Shown: piece by piece, positions 30,891 to 42,672 of the stretch
Layout of the letters: every line of letters starts with the position of its first letter
How positions within the stretch are numbered: the first letter of the stretch is position 1
NCBI GenBank assembly: GCA_001599935.1
Contig: BCIJ01000022.1
Location: forward strand, 259,798 to 323,797
Source of the DNA: Holtermannia corniformis
Taxonomy: Eukaryota; Basidiomycota; Tremellomycetes; Holtermanniales
Direction: 5' to 3'
DNA: 64,000 bases
Program-made: the position numbers and the translations under genes
The notes under the pieces: generated by a model
Database searches by the model: none
Told to the model about the DNA's origin: nothing
Seen by the model: only the letters and a program-made list of their open reading frames with translations

Positions 30891-33800
30891 CTAGACGAAA
30901 TCAAAACACCGCCGGCATACGACTTCTTCCGGCTCGCGGTTGTAAAGCCAACAGCGTGGACACCGGTGACGTGCTGTCGGTGTCAAATACAGCTTGACTA
31001 TGGTGTCTGAGCGTCGTCAGTCGATGGATCGCGCGTTTCTGGCGATACTGACCGTCTATTGATACACTGGCCTCATGTTGCCAGATTTGCGATGAACCCT
31101 CAACCCTCTGCTTCTCTACCGTGGAGACTCCCAGCAGCATTGGCAAGATGTCTTCTGTAGCAAATGTCAGGCATCGTCGGGAAAGGCGGCGTGCACGCGT
31201 ACCATGCTGCAAGAGGGTTTCCTTGACTGGCGAGTCTTCACTGAATTCCAATGTCAACGTGGCCTCTTGACTTTGCTTCAAGTGTCTGTCACTATCAGCA
31301 GTGTCGCACGCTCGTTGAATTTGACTCACTTTGCTGCTCGCGCCTCCTCGACCAATGCCATGACGCCATCCCGCACTGCCAACAACCCAGTCATCTCCCT
31401 CTTGACCACCGGTGAAAGCCACTCGTCAGCCTACGTTTGTCAGTACAGTGTCTAAACAGAGCGCTACACTGACCTCGGGCGTCCACACATCTCTGAAGAC
31501 TGATGTTGATTGCTTCGTAGCGCTTGCGTGGATCTCCTCGGCGAGATGCGGCACCATCGGTGCAATGATCTTGGTGAGTCTATCAAGAGCCTGACGACAA
31601 GCATGAGTTCAGCTGCCCCATCAGATGTGAGAGAGCGCGCACATGTTGCAGGACGGCAATGACGGCTTGCCGTCGTGGGGAAGTCGTGGCATCGGCGTAT
31701 AAAATGTCCTTTGCAATGTCAAAGTAGAAGGCGGAGAGGGTGGTGGTTGTGAAAGTGTTTATAGCCTGTGCGACTAAGATGTATTAGTGTCCCTGGCTAC
31801 CAGCCTGCCGAGCAGCGCACCGCGGTTGAAGACGAACGAGTCGTAGCTGTTGATAGCGAGAGCCTCGAGCTCTGCCACCTCGTGCAAGATATATCGGTCA
31901 ATCTACACCTGTCAGCTAGACCAAGAGCGCTAGACACTTACCAGACTGAGCTGTACGTCCGCCAGCGACGCAGCCGTCTCGCGGTCAGCCGCAGTGTTGG
32001 CGAGCAAGAACCGCATAGTGTTACGGAGCTTGCGCAGCACTTCTGCAGATTGCGAGATGGACGATGGACCGATCGAGACGTCGCGCGAGTATTCGACGAA
32101 TGCGGCCCAGAGGCGGAGAGTGTCTGAGCCGTATGCTGGCATCTTCTTGCGGTCCTGCGTAGTTTCAGCGACGAGTTTGTAAACAGGCAGGACACACTGA
32201 CCTCACCACCGTTGATGACCTCCATCGGCGAGAGGGTGTTCCCAATCGACTTGCTCATCTTTGCCCCGCTCTCATCCAGCACGAACCCATGCGTGATCAA
32301 ATTGGCAAACGGCGCACCCGCCTCGCCCTCCTTGGCCTCACTCAACCGCGTCAGCAAAGACGACTGGAACCAGCCGCGATGTTGGTCCGAGCCCTCGAGA
32401 TACACATCCGCAACCGGCTCCCCTGGCGCTCGCTCATCCCGTTCAAGCTCCTGAATGAGCTTCCAAGACGAGCCACTATCGAACCAGACGTCCATTGTGT
32501 CTGTGCCTTTGCGGAACGTGCGGCCACTGTCGCGCAGATGCGGCGGGATGAACTCGTCGACTTGGTCAGACCACCAGTAGTCTGTGCCCTTGGCCTGAAG
32601 CACGGCGATGATGTGCTGTAGAGATTCGGTGGATAACGTCGGCTCGCCAGTCGCGACATCGTAGATGGCGGGGATGGGGACGCCCCACGAGCGTTGGCGA
32701 GAGATACACCATTCCGATCGACCAGTCACGAATGCTTCTAGCCGCTTGCGCGCTGCAAGTTTCAGTCGCAATCTTTGGCGCTGGTACGGAAGACGTACAC
32801 TTTTCCGGAAAGAACTTGACATCGTCCATCGTCTGCAATGCCTTGGCCTTGACCGCATCAATGTCGGCAAACCACTGCGGAGTGGCGCTGTCCTTCATCA
32901 GCCTCTGCAACTATCCTAGATATCCCACTCACCGCACGATGATCGGCTCCTTGGTCTTCCAATCACAAGGATACCGGTGCTCGATGACTTCCTCGGCCAA
33001 CAGGCTGCCATCGCCCTTCAGCATGTCCACGACCTTGCCGACGCCATCTCCCAGCACATCGGCGCCCACCAGCCCGCGCGCAGCTGCACGGTCCGGCGTC
33101 CATGCCAGCAACGCATCTGTAAACTTGCCGTCGTCGTCGACTGGACATCGAAGTGCGGGAGATGTCGAGCCGGCAGAGAACGAGTCGGGGAACGCGAGAC
33201 GGAAGGCGTCGTAGTCTTCTTGACCGTGCGCTGGGGCTGTATGTACGAGTCCGGTACCGGACGTTGACGTGACGTGCTTGGCGGCGAAGATTTGAGGCCG
33301 AGTCGAGTCGTCGGGGTGGAAGAGGTGGGTGTAGCGGGTTCCAACGAGGTCGACGCCTGACCCAGTGAGCAGGGGCACGCTGGTTACAGCGCCGGACATA
33401 CCTGAGAGCCTCGCACACACTTGTAGCGCCCCTAGAACGGAACCGAGCGCTTCTACCCTCTCCTCGGCGACGACTAGCAGCTTGCCTTGTTCTGTCTCGA
33501 CAATTGCATACTCGAGGTCGGCACCAATAGTCACACCCTACGTTCGACGTCAGTCTCCCTCTCTTCTCGTAACAGCAAACGCACCATATTCGCAGGTAAA
33601 GTCCACGGCGTCGTCGTCCACACCGCCAGGCTCAAGCCCGTACCCTCCCCAGCATCAAGACCGTGCCACACACGCCGCAGCGCATCAGACATATCGTTCG
33701 TCGAGACTGGGAACGCAACATATACGGAGCGAGACTTGTGGCCGTCTTTATATGAAAGCTCGGCTTCGGCCAGCGCTGTCCGCGACGAGGGGGAGTAATA

Positions 33801-34785
33801 GGTCGGTCTGAGCCGGTGGTGGATGTAGCCTATTGAGATATAGATCAGCGCTGGCTTGGTTTATGGGGTATAGACGCATACCTTTTTCAACCATATTCTT
33901 GAACAAGTCGAGCTGCCGCATTTCATACGCGTGATCTACACCATCAGCCTGTGACATCGGCACCTTGATATAGATCGAGCTCACCAAGCGTCCTGTATGT
34001 CCCATCCGGGTTGTCCCAATCCGCCATGACGCCTAATTGCCTGAATTCGGCCTTTTGCACCTCGATCGCTTCGAGGGCCGTTTCGCGCGCCGTCTGGCGG
34101 ACGGCCGTTGGGGAGAGCTCAGTGTGCGCTTTCTGCCAAATTATCAGTATCAAGTACACGGAGCCGCGTGTCAATGGCAACGTACTCCTAGCGCTTTGAG
34201 GGCCTTGTGCTCGATTGGCAGTCCATGGCAGTCCCAGCCTGGAATATAACTGCACAAGTCAGTGTTTCGGTCGTGGCGACTTGACAGCATGAGTCGACAT
34301 ACTTGATACGGTGGCCGCGGAGGAGCTTGTACCGGTTGATAAAGTCCTTGAGGATCTTGTTGAGCGCGTGGCCTAAGAGTATTGCATCAGCTGAGCTGCA
34401 CTGTGCCATACTGAGGTTGCGCACGCACCAACATGAAGGTTGCCGTTTGCATAAGGCGGTCCATCATTCAGGATAAATGTCTTTGCCTTGCCCTTTCTCG
34501 CTTCATGCTATTACGCGCTGATCAACTCAACCCTCTGACATCCAAGATTGATGAGCTAACCTGCCATCGATACAGCCCGTCCGTCGTCCGTTCTCTAAAC
34601 TTCATCTCCGCCGCGACCGCATCTTTATGTCTGAGCGGGAAGTCTGTCTTTGGCAACAGTAGCGTCGAAGAGTATGCCTTGTCGTTTGCGGTTGCTGCTG
34701 TTCGGGCAGTGACGGAGAATGCTCGGGTCGTACGCAGCTGCCGAACGGCGAGCAGTGGCCTGCGGATGGCCGTCGGAGTGATCAT
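30891..34785 (-). CDS. ISM1: Mitochondrial isoleucyl-tRNA synthetase (class I)
   Basis: About 1000 residues in about 12 exons. The N-terminal presequence is basic ([25 protein letters not shown]). The class I HIGH motif appears as [20 protein letters not shown]. The editing domain (CP1) includes [11 protein letters not shown] and [16 protein letters not shown]. Later come [45 protein letters not shown], and the KMSKS loop [20 protein letters not shown]. The anticodon-binding helices include HLAEEIHAS. The C-terminus, joined by an intron at about 31012-31056, is a zinc-binding tail (CPRCWLY..VVCRRCF) found in bacterial and organellar IleRS. The enzyme charges mitochondrial tRNA-Ile. Stop TAG at 30891-30893, start at 34785. 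Confidence 0.93.
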
Positions 34786-35204
34786 TGTATGCCGTATGTG
34801 AGCCTTTTCGCCTTCTATTGCATGCTGAGGCCAAGTATTGCGTTGGTAAACTGAGCTCTAGCCAGCGATCACTCTCGTCGATCAGCACGGCCGTTGACTT
34901 TTGGCCGTCATCGTAAACTTAATTGAGGCACCCGTGAACCGTTGGCAACCGTCAGTGGCCTTGATGCGATTACTACGATGGTCATACAGGTGCATAATCA
35001 TAGTGAGAGGCTCTACTGACCTCTGATAAGTACTGCACTCGAAGGGAGCAAGAGAATACGCCCATCGAGAGCACTATTGACTGTCAATTCGGCCATCGGG
35101 CACAACCGACCACGCGCCAACGGGATCAAAATCAACAGCAAGCTCACCAAGCGTCCAGCATATATCCGATCAGCAGCAGCCGCCTGTGATCCCCGCGGAC
35201 AGCC
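34786..35204. other. Divergent intergenic region (IleRS / RING ligase)
   Basis: No exon supported in 419 bp between divergent starts. Nothing else stands out. Confidence 0.45.
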
Positions 35205-36098
35205 ATGTCAGCCTACGAAGGTGTGGGATGCTAACGCAGTCAATCATTCAGCCAAGCTGACGCTCACATGCGCAGAAGACCACCCGACTGCCAACGAATC
35301 CCAGCCAAATCCAGAACAAAGCTATGAAGCCCAACCTGCCCCGGCCGACTTCCAAGCGTTCCTAGACCAAGTCGGGCGCATGGCGCGGGATAACGGAGGC
35401 CTGATGGTAGATGAGGATCTGTGGGAGGAGATCTTTGGCGGTGAAGATGGACTCGGGCGCCGGTGAGTTCAAGCTCACTGCGAGGTCTGTGCTGATGCGA
35501 GTCTACGATAGCGCCGGCGCGGCGTCAGAGACGTTTATCGATGGTCTGGTAAAGTTCGACGAGGCATCCGCCGCTAAACTGGACGACGGCAGTGGTGCGT
35601 GAACTCGCCTGCGCCGGGCCTTTACCTAGCTACCACCACCAGAAGCCGCCACATGCCCCGTCTGCCTCCATACCCTCGCCTCGATCCTGACGGAACAAGA
35701 ATACGCGCAAGCGTCCGAGGGGTTCGTACCCGGTTCAGTCGAGGATCTCGGCTTGCGGCAGCTAGCGTGCCACCATGTTGTATGTGGCAAGTGCGCCAGG
35801 CGGTGGCTGCGATTGGTATGTACACCCTCAACTCAAGCTGATCAGATCAATCTGACTCGAGCAGAACAATACATGTCCGATCTGTCGCGCAGTCCAGGAC
35901 CCAGCTGCAGCAGCAGCGGCCGAGGATGAGGTCCGACAACCCGCCGATCAAGGTTCACAAGCAGAGGCAGACCAACTCTTGCAGCTATTCCGCGCCGTGT
36001 TTGGTGAACAGCGGATAGCCGTCAACGCTGACGAGGATGATCGACCAGAGCGAGAAGATGAAGATGATCGGGACGCATTCGCCGGCATGTATTCATAG
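35205..36098 (+). CDS. RING-finger E3 ubiquitin ligase, small
   Basis: Five exons: MSAYE at 35205, a 56 nt intron (GTGTGG..GCGCAG) to EDHPTANESQPNPEQ, a helical segment (ADFQAFLDQVGRMARDNGGL, DEDLWEEIFGGEDGLG), a short exon (ASETFIDGLVKFDEASAAKL), then the RING. The RING ligands read CPVC-x25-30-CHHVVCGKC-x6-NTCPIC, a C3HC4/H2-type finger with an intron before NTCPICR. About 215 residues. The tail is acidic (NADEDDRPEREDEDDRD). Neighbouring basidiomycete RING proteins of this shape act as E2-binding ligases; the substrate is unknown. Stop 36096-36098, convergent with the next gene 48 bp away. Confidence 0.82.
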
Positions 36099-36146
36099 CA
36101 GCCTTGATATGGACGCATGCACCGTACTGCACGCTACGAGTTACGA

Positions 36147-36647
36147 TCAAGCAATCCTAAGCGCACCACGTACAGTCCGCACAGTATCCAGACAGGTCTG
36201 CAACACGCCTCTGCTATTCAACCGCCGCTCGAAATACTCCAACAGGTACGCCTCCTCGCGCTCTATCCCGGTCCCAAAGCAGCAGCGTCTCAGATCGACC
36301 GCATTCACTTCCCTCCCAATCACAATGTCCGCACACCATTTCGAACTGCCTAGCGCCGCCAAGAACTCTTCAACGAATTCACGTTGGGTCGGTAAAGAAA
36401 GCCAGCGGCCTTTGGCCAACGCTTCGTTCAGGAACGCAGCGCGGTCGGTCAGAGTCGCGACTGGCAGCATGAGCTCGTGCTCACGCTGACGCTGTTTCTC
36501 GTCGGGGTGAGATTGGGCGTGCAGATTGGCGTGCTCGTCGATATCGACAATGTACGCGCGGGCCGTTGGGCTGTGGCGGGACGGGCGAACAATGTTCGCG
36601 ATCAGGAAATGCCGGTCTGCGGTCGTGTATGTCAGTCTTTGCGCCAT
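36147..36647 (-). CDS. Hypothetical protein (167 aa)
   Basis: Single exon from MAQRLTYTTADRHF at 36647 to TGA at 36147. The sequence has regular strands (RHFLIANIVRPSRHSPTARA, YIVDIDEHAN) and amphipathic helices (RAAFLNEALAKGRWLSLPTQ, EFVEEFLAALGSSKWCADIV), so it looks like a real globular protein. No family is recognised. The frame remains open upstream to 36968 but composition changes there. No TM segment or signal peptide. Confidence 0.6.
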   Translation of the reverse strand: MAQRLTYTTADRHFLIANIVRPSRHSPTARAYIVDIDEHANLHAQSHPDEKQRQREHELMLPVATLTDRAAFLNEALAKGRWLSLPTQREFVEEFLAALGSSKWCADIVIGREVNAVDLRRCCFGTGIEREEAYLLEYFERRLNSRGVLQTCLDTVRTVRGALRIA

Positions 36648-37191
36648 GTCGGTGTGTGCAAGGTGAAGCTTTGGATGAAAGGCTGTGGTTGGGAGTGATA
36701 CTGTCCAAAGGCGCGAGGATATGCGGCAGTCGAAAGCGCGAGCGAGTGGCGGAGACCTTTGTGAGGTTCGGTGTGGTATAAAGGGATGCCTATGGCGTAT
36801 ACGACGTGTTGCAGCCAAGTCAAAGGTCAGATGATGCTGTACACCAAGCTTTGGACCTTTCAGGAGGTACGCACACTGCTGCAAGGACATGAGCTTGGGA
36901 AAGAATCGCCACTGACCTGGTGGCAGGGTGGCAGAACGCATCCCCTGATTTCGCTGCACATAGACCAATGGGCAGCTGCGTCAAAACTCACAGTATGTCC
37001 GCAACATGCTTGGTGCAAGGTGACACGCCAACACACCATGCGTAATGGGACAGCAAAGCGAAATTCCATAAACGTGATTTCGTACAAGTTCACAGGGGCA
37101 TTAGGTCATTAAGATGTGCCTTGCTCCTCGCTCCGACCCCTGCTTCATCCCACCGCTCCACATCCCTAGTCCACGTCCTCTACGACTTTGT
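36648..37191. other. Intergenic region between two minus-strand orphans
   Basis: Open frames on both strands (for example 36771-37112 plus) lack splice context and recognisable sequence. I call no gene. Confidence 0.4.
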
Positions 37192-38966
37192 CTACGTTCG
37201 ACGGCAGCGCAACGGCAGCCTGGGTCTATCAGCGACAGCTTCCACCTCTGGAGGGTTTGGCACAGCACTCACGCTGTGATCCGCTTCCGAGATCGAGGTC
37301 GCTGATGAGTGGATCGACGGCTTGGATGCTGTTGACTTGGGGCTTGACGACAAACTCGTACTTGGACTGATATCTGAGCTTGTGCCCGAGCTTGTACTTG
37401 AACCTGAGTTTGTGCGTGTGCTGGTCTTGTACTCGCCAGATTCGATCGCGTATAGAATGGATTCAAGCGCAAATAGCGGCCCTTTGATGTAGGGAAGAAG
37501 GTCTTGTTTGGACCGGCGTGAACGCTCTGCAAGCGCCGCATAGCACCAGGTTACAGGTTTCAGACCATAAAGACCTGATCATGTCAGCGCCATGACAACG
37601 GAACCGCTTGTCGACTCACCGCAGGATGCATTGTGACGGGTGATAACGTTAGCCACGTCCTTCTCGCTGGGGAGCGATCCTTCCGTATTGTTCAGCTGTA
37701 GCCGTGACCACGACTGTAGCACGACTCACGCTCGAAAGCAGCCAGAGCACCCGCTTCACCCAGCAATCCCATAGACAACGGAACCCTTCTGAGCTGTTTG
37801 GTGCCAGCCAGGATCTCTTGGGCTCTTCTCGCCCCCTCGGCTGCAAAAGCGTGCAGAGCCCAGGCTCTTTTCCTCGTTAAGGGAAACATCCTTTGAGCAA
37901 CATATGCACCTGTGATATCGGCGGGTGCGATGCAAATGGCAGCGAGGGTAGCAGCTCGTCTTGTTACTCTGTGAGCGTTGGAGGCGTTGACGCATGCCAG
38001 CCGATAAACCTGTTGTCTGGCTTCGCGCGTGGGTCTTGATGCGTTCTGTTGTCATCAACTCGCAGCAAACTCAACGAAAGGCCACTAGCCTTTGCACGGG
38101 AATTGTCAAGGACGTCATTCTTGGGCGGTGGATAAACAGCGCACCATCCCATAGGTTCAGGGAATGTTGAGGTGATGACGGGTAGCTTTTCTTGATACGG
38201 TGAGAATGTCTGAGGGCCACGGTTTTGCTGCTGCCGCTTTGTGGAGGTGGGGTAGTGACTAATGATGTTGTTATCGAGGTCTTCCATGGATATCCTTCCC
38301 TTGCAACTTGACTGCGTCATCTCAAGTATGAGCTCAATTTGGTCCTGCACTTGGGGTTAGCCGTGTAAGGAAGATCACGCCAGCCACGCACCGCTTGTAG
38401 CTTGGCTAGAACACCCGATGATCCTGCCGTCGTGCGTTCAAAAGCAGCCTCCCTCGCTAGCTTGGAATGTGATGAGAAGCAGGGGCTCGAAAGGATCTCC
38501 GACTGTAACTGCGAGTCGACCCACTGAGCGATTCAATCAGTATTGTTGAGCTTTGACGTTAGCTCGGGCTCACGTGTTGTAGTACTCTTGAGCACATATA
38601 GGCCACTTCGTGCTCTGCGGCTTTGCGAGACTCGAAAACAATATGCAGCCCATGAGGAGGATGACACGTTTGATTAAATCTTCATCCGGGTAATTGGTGG
38701 AAGACTACGATCAGAGAGAGACTCACATAGATGTCACCGCCCAGTGCAAACTTGACCAGCACTGTATCGGGTGAGCCCGTTGATTGCCGACAATCGCAAG
38801 AGCGCACCAAGAGCAACAAAGCATCTGGGTCATCGGTTTGGTACTCTTTGATGGTAGAGTATACAAGACCATTGTCATCTAAGGCTCCCTCACGGCGAAG
38901 ATCCGTGAGGGCTGTTTCACTATCGAGCATAATGTGTGCTTGTCCTGAGTTGAGTGTTAGCACCAT
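37192..38966 (-). CDS. Hypothetical multi-exon protein, no recognised family
   Basis: Exons from MVLTLNSGQAHIMLDSETAL at 38966 to TAG at 37192. Supported blocks are VLVKFALGGD, then (in a frame I favour) GLHIVFESRKAAEHEVAYMC, VDSQLQSEILSSPCFSSHSK, QIELILEMTQSSCKGRISME, VYRLACVNASNAHRVTRRAA, MFPLTRKRAWALHAFAAEGA, NNTEGSLPSEKDVANVITRH, and YAALAERSRRSKQDLLPYIK with GPLFALESILYAIESG. A Ser/Thr-rich tail ends the protein. Helix-rich, no signal peptide. At least six introns; the joins at about 38675-38735 and 37980-38080 are uncertain. Splice signals and composition support a real gene, but no function is assigned. Confidence 0.6.
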
Positions 38967-40074
38967 AGACTTCGCCACCCCCCGCGGGGATAATGCTGTT
39001 GTTTACGTAATTTTGGGGATGACGTGATCGTATTTTAGAGTTTTGACTATAGGCCCGAGAACACCGCACCTAACTGTTGGGGCAGTGATCGTTGGTTCAT
39101 CGAGGCTCGAGCCGAGCTAATGTAGTTTCGCCTGGCCTGGCCGTAATCCCGACAACGCCGCTCTTAACCCCTCTGAAAGCTGAGTGGCGAGTGGACTTCG
39201 CTGAACACAGAGCATAATGACACAAAATGATCGCCCTCCAAGCTCAAGATCATTGGTATACTACGGTGGATATGAGCTGGGTCGGTGCCCGACCAGGCGA
39301 CGGTGCCGAGATTCTACTGGACAGAGGTGGAGAACGGGTTGCACCAGCGGCCATTAAAGCACAGCGACCTGCGTTGGCTGCGTTGGCTGAGATCCGAGTG
39401 CCATCTCCTGTCATAGTAGAGGGAAGTCCGAGCAAAAGGGCTCCCACGATCAACACTTTCATCGACGTCGGCGGCCGGCGCCGTCGGCTCCCGCACTCGA
39501 GTCGCTTGTTGCACCATGCCGCGAATAGCAGGAGACTTGCCAAGGAGGCTGCGTTGGGCGCTCGCGTCGCGCAAGCCGAGACAGTAGACAGGCAAAGGTT
39601 CCGAGAGGGTTCGGGAGACCAACCCCGCGACTATCGCGCCGAGTCAACGCGCCGACAAACTTCGTGGTGCGCGACCACGCCTCGGATCCTGAAGACGGAG
39701 CAGATCAGCTCAAGCTCGCTTTTGGACGCCAGTCGGGCGATGACGAGGTACCGGCGCAAGTACGAGTTCTAGTGCAAGCGGCTCTGCCAGTCCTGTGAAG
39801 AAGGCGAGTGGTCATATGGCGAGCAGAGCGGCCAAAGCGGCGGAAAGTGGGTTGACACGCGCAGGCTTGGTCGTAGCTTGATAGCTGACGAGGCAAACAG
39901 CATCACCCGGAACTTGTCGTCAGGGGTGTGTGCGGCGAGGGTCCTGCAAAGCTGTGCAAAGCTGTTGCTCAACTGACACGGAAAGGTCCGAGCACACCGT
40001 GCACGCCGTGCGCGGACAGCCATCGCGCGGTGCAAGTACGCAAGTCCACACAGGTAGATGATGCATTGTGATGG
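38967..40074. other. Mostly non-coding stretch, one doubtful ORF
   Basis: About 1.1 kb between an orphan gene and the 3' end of the PAF-AH-like gene. The only sizeable plus-strand frame is at 39227-39772 (listed separately). Overlapping minus-strand frames over the same segment are equally open, which argues that base composition is responsible. Confidence 0.35.
39227..39772 (+). CDS. Doubtful ORF, 181 codons
   Basis: A single open frame starting MIALQAQDHWYTTVDMSWVG. It is rich in Arg and Ala in the middle, with no domain, TM segment or splice pattern, and the opposite strand is also open here. It is kept only because of its length. Confidence 0.22.
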   Translation: MIALQAQDHWYTTVDMSWVGARPGDGAEILLDRGGERVAPAAIKAQRPALAALAEIRVPSPVIVEGSPSKRAPTINTFIDVGGRRRRLPHSSRLLHHAANSRRLAKEAALGARVAQAETVDRQRFREGSGDQPRDYRAESTRRQTSWCATTPRILKTEQISSSSLLDASRAMTRYRRKYEF

Positions 40075-41760
40075 TCAACTTGACATCCCGCCGACCCTTA
40101 AACCGAGGCAATGCACCAGAACCTCGCCCTTCTCGCCCTTCAACCGCCGCTTCCCATCGTTGCCTCCACCGACGATCTCCGGGCGGCCGTGATCAGGTGC
40201 CTTGCCCTGTACATCCTTCGCCTCGGCAAGGTGGCCGTCCAAGAAAGCCGTCGTAAGACTGTGCATTTTGTCAAGTAGCGAGATGGCGAATGTTGGTGAT
40301 GGCGGGATAAGCAATGGAAAATCGGAAAAGGACTGGTCTGCGATGACAGTCAGCTGATACCGCGAGGATGTACACGACTACTGACGATCACTTCCAACTA
40401 TACTCAGTAAGCTCCCGCGAGCTCTCTCGACCAGCTTGTAGAGCTGTGCGAAATGGCCTGTCCATACTGTGAAGCCGTCACTGTTGAGGACGAGTGTAGG
40501 TATTTGCGGTGGCTTTGACCCAGGCGCAGGGTCTGGAACTGGCTCCATCCATGGGTCAAGAGCTACGCAAGCCTTGAGTGGTATTGGCGGTAGGGTGTGC
40601 GGCTCGGGCGATTGGCTCTGCAACAGATGCAGCTGCAGGCGGCCACATCAGCTCACTGCAGGACTACGTTGACGCTTCACTTACCATTGTAGCTCCACCG
40701 AACGAATGCCCTATACCGATAACGCCATCTCCGACCTGGACCCTGCCTCGGAGTGCCTGCAACCAGGGTGCTGTAACATCCGACTTGTGATCACCGACCA
40801 CACCGAGTCCCTCGACATCCTCGCCTTGCACCCAACGCCTAAAACCGTGATACGTCTCGTACACCTCCCGAAGCCGTAGATCAAGTTGCTTGTTACGGAG
40901 AGGCATTGGCGATGACGGTGGGCTGCCTGGCGACCAACTGGATAGGGTCAGCAATTGGAAGATGATATCGAGCTTGAACTTACTCCAGCTCGTCTTTCAG
41001 CAGGTACTCGAGCATATCTGGCTTGTCGCTTGCTCCACCTCTTATCGTCACCGCGGGACCCGATCCGTCCTTGTGTTCAATTGCAAGAACTACATAGCCT
41101 TCGGCTGCTAGGTTGGCACAGTATGTGCTGCAAGCTTCAGTAGTGAACGGCAGTACAAATCGAGCTAACCTATACGTATGTCTTGTCCCTGCAAGTCCGT
41201 GCGAGAAGATGACAAGTGGTCGAGGCGTGTTGGATGAAGCAAGCGGAGCTAGCTCTCGTGCTGGAATCTGCCACTCCCTCAGTGTGGGTCTTCAATGTGC
41301 AGGTCGACTGACCGACAAGCGCCCTCCTATGGCGCGGAGCAGAGGATCTGCAAGTATGAGGATCGTCTTGAGAGCGACAATTCTCACTTACAAGTCAGCT
41401 TGCCGAGAGTGGAGTGTCGCTGACCAGCAAAGCGCAGGTAGCCAGCTAGTACGGCATGAACAGGACTGCGTCAGTGTGATCAGCTGCGATCGGCGGCTTG
41501 TGCTTTGACGCGGAGACGCACTTGGGGATCCATCCAACGCCAAGACCCCTCCTGAACCAGCCTCGATGCTCCTCCTCGCATGGATAGAATATAGCATATT
41601 CGACATCGACAAGCTGCAGAGCTGGCTTCGATGGACCGTCTGCGGAGGGGATAGCTGGCGTTGGATAGCTGAAAGGCCTGGAAGGACGGTGATGGATCGT
41701 AGTCAGTCCAACGGGTCTTGAAGGCGCCGGGAGGGAGCCTGAGAGCAATGGCGAGACCAT
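40075..41760 (-). CDS. PAF-acetylhydrolase-like alpha/beta hydrolase
   Basis: The family pattern is clear. The N-terminus reads [20 protein letters not shown], then [11 protein letters not shown] nucleophile elbow [12 protein letters not shown] (G-H-S-F-G) follows, then [12 protein letters not shown] with the likely acid residue, TLVLNSDGF, and a C-terminal SFSDFPLL. About six introns, including one at about 40330-40420 before the last exon. The family hydrolyses short acyl chains at sn-2 of phospholipids. With the most canonical donor (GTATAG) the join gives GSLLNQSFSDF, so the usual catalytic His just before xSFSDF appears as Asn; another donor would change this. An upstream leader exon is possible (TTTCAG acceptor at about 41767). 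A broken copy of the 5' end lies at 43616-43761. Confidence 0.78.
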
Positions 41761-42672
41761 TGTCGATGGCTGAAAAGTCAAAGCTGCGAGCGAGCTGATC
41801 GGACGACGTCAGTGGGTGGCGAATCTCCATCGCGCACATGAAACTAACACCACTCGGGGGTTAGGAGTGGTGCTGTGTCGGTGTTATAGCCAGGCAGCGC
41901 AAACCTAGTTGTAGCTGCGGCGAGCCTTGTGTCCAGAAGCTCCAGCAATGCCCCACACCCCCCATGTAGCTCACGATCGTCGACGCAATCGCTGCTCGAG
42001 GGCCTCCATACCATTCCTGACCTTCCGTCATACGAATCCGTGACGGGCCAGGAGGCGGTGACGGATTACGAATTTTCATCCGGATCTACAGATCCGTACT
42101 GATACGGATTTACGGATCCAAGCTTTGGCTAATTCCAAAAGTTGAACGGGCCGTAGGCAAGGTCTCTACCACCTTGATAGCGATATAGATCTAATAGCTC
42201 TGCAAATAACTCTCAGAGCACGCTTGCGATCACTGCGTGACTCTGTGGCAGTTGCGCTCAGGCCAGATACAATCATCTCAGCAAGTGCTTCTGTCACGAC
42301 TATGGTCGCGTCACATGGAGGTCGGTCTCGCGGCCAGTCTGCCGACTGTGCGCGAGCCGAATGTCGCGATCATGACCGTGTCCGCATCACAACCATGACG
42401 ACAACGGGAATACGCCACAGTCCATGTCCGCGCGTGACTGGACCAAGCAGAGATCCCTGCGTGCGGGTATAACGCTACAACACACCGAATCATGGCCCTG
42501 ATACTCAGCACCATAATTCTCGTCCTGCGATGGCTTGGTGTGCAATTCCTTGGAGCTGCGGTACGCTTCTGAAGCACAAACGCCCATGCATTATTGCTGA
42601 TCGCTCCAGCGTCGACTTGAGGAGGCGGCGAACTCATCGCGATCCGTACGCTTGTCGGAGCCCACCAATCAG
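41761..42672. other. Intergenic stretch with CGGAT-type short palindromes
   Basis: About 0.9 kb without a supported exon. Around 42070-42122 the words CGGATCT, GATCCGT, ACGGATT and ACGGATCC recur in both orientations, forming short imperfect palindromes. The function is unknown. Confidence 0.4.

Noticed and set aside
30901..31422. Separate minus-strand gene at the IleRS 3' end
   Set aside because: The frame is explained by IleRS exons once introns are removed; the last exon encodes the zinc-binding tail.
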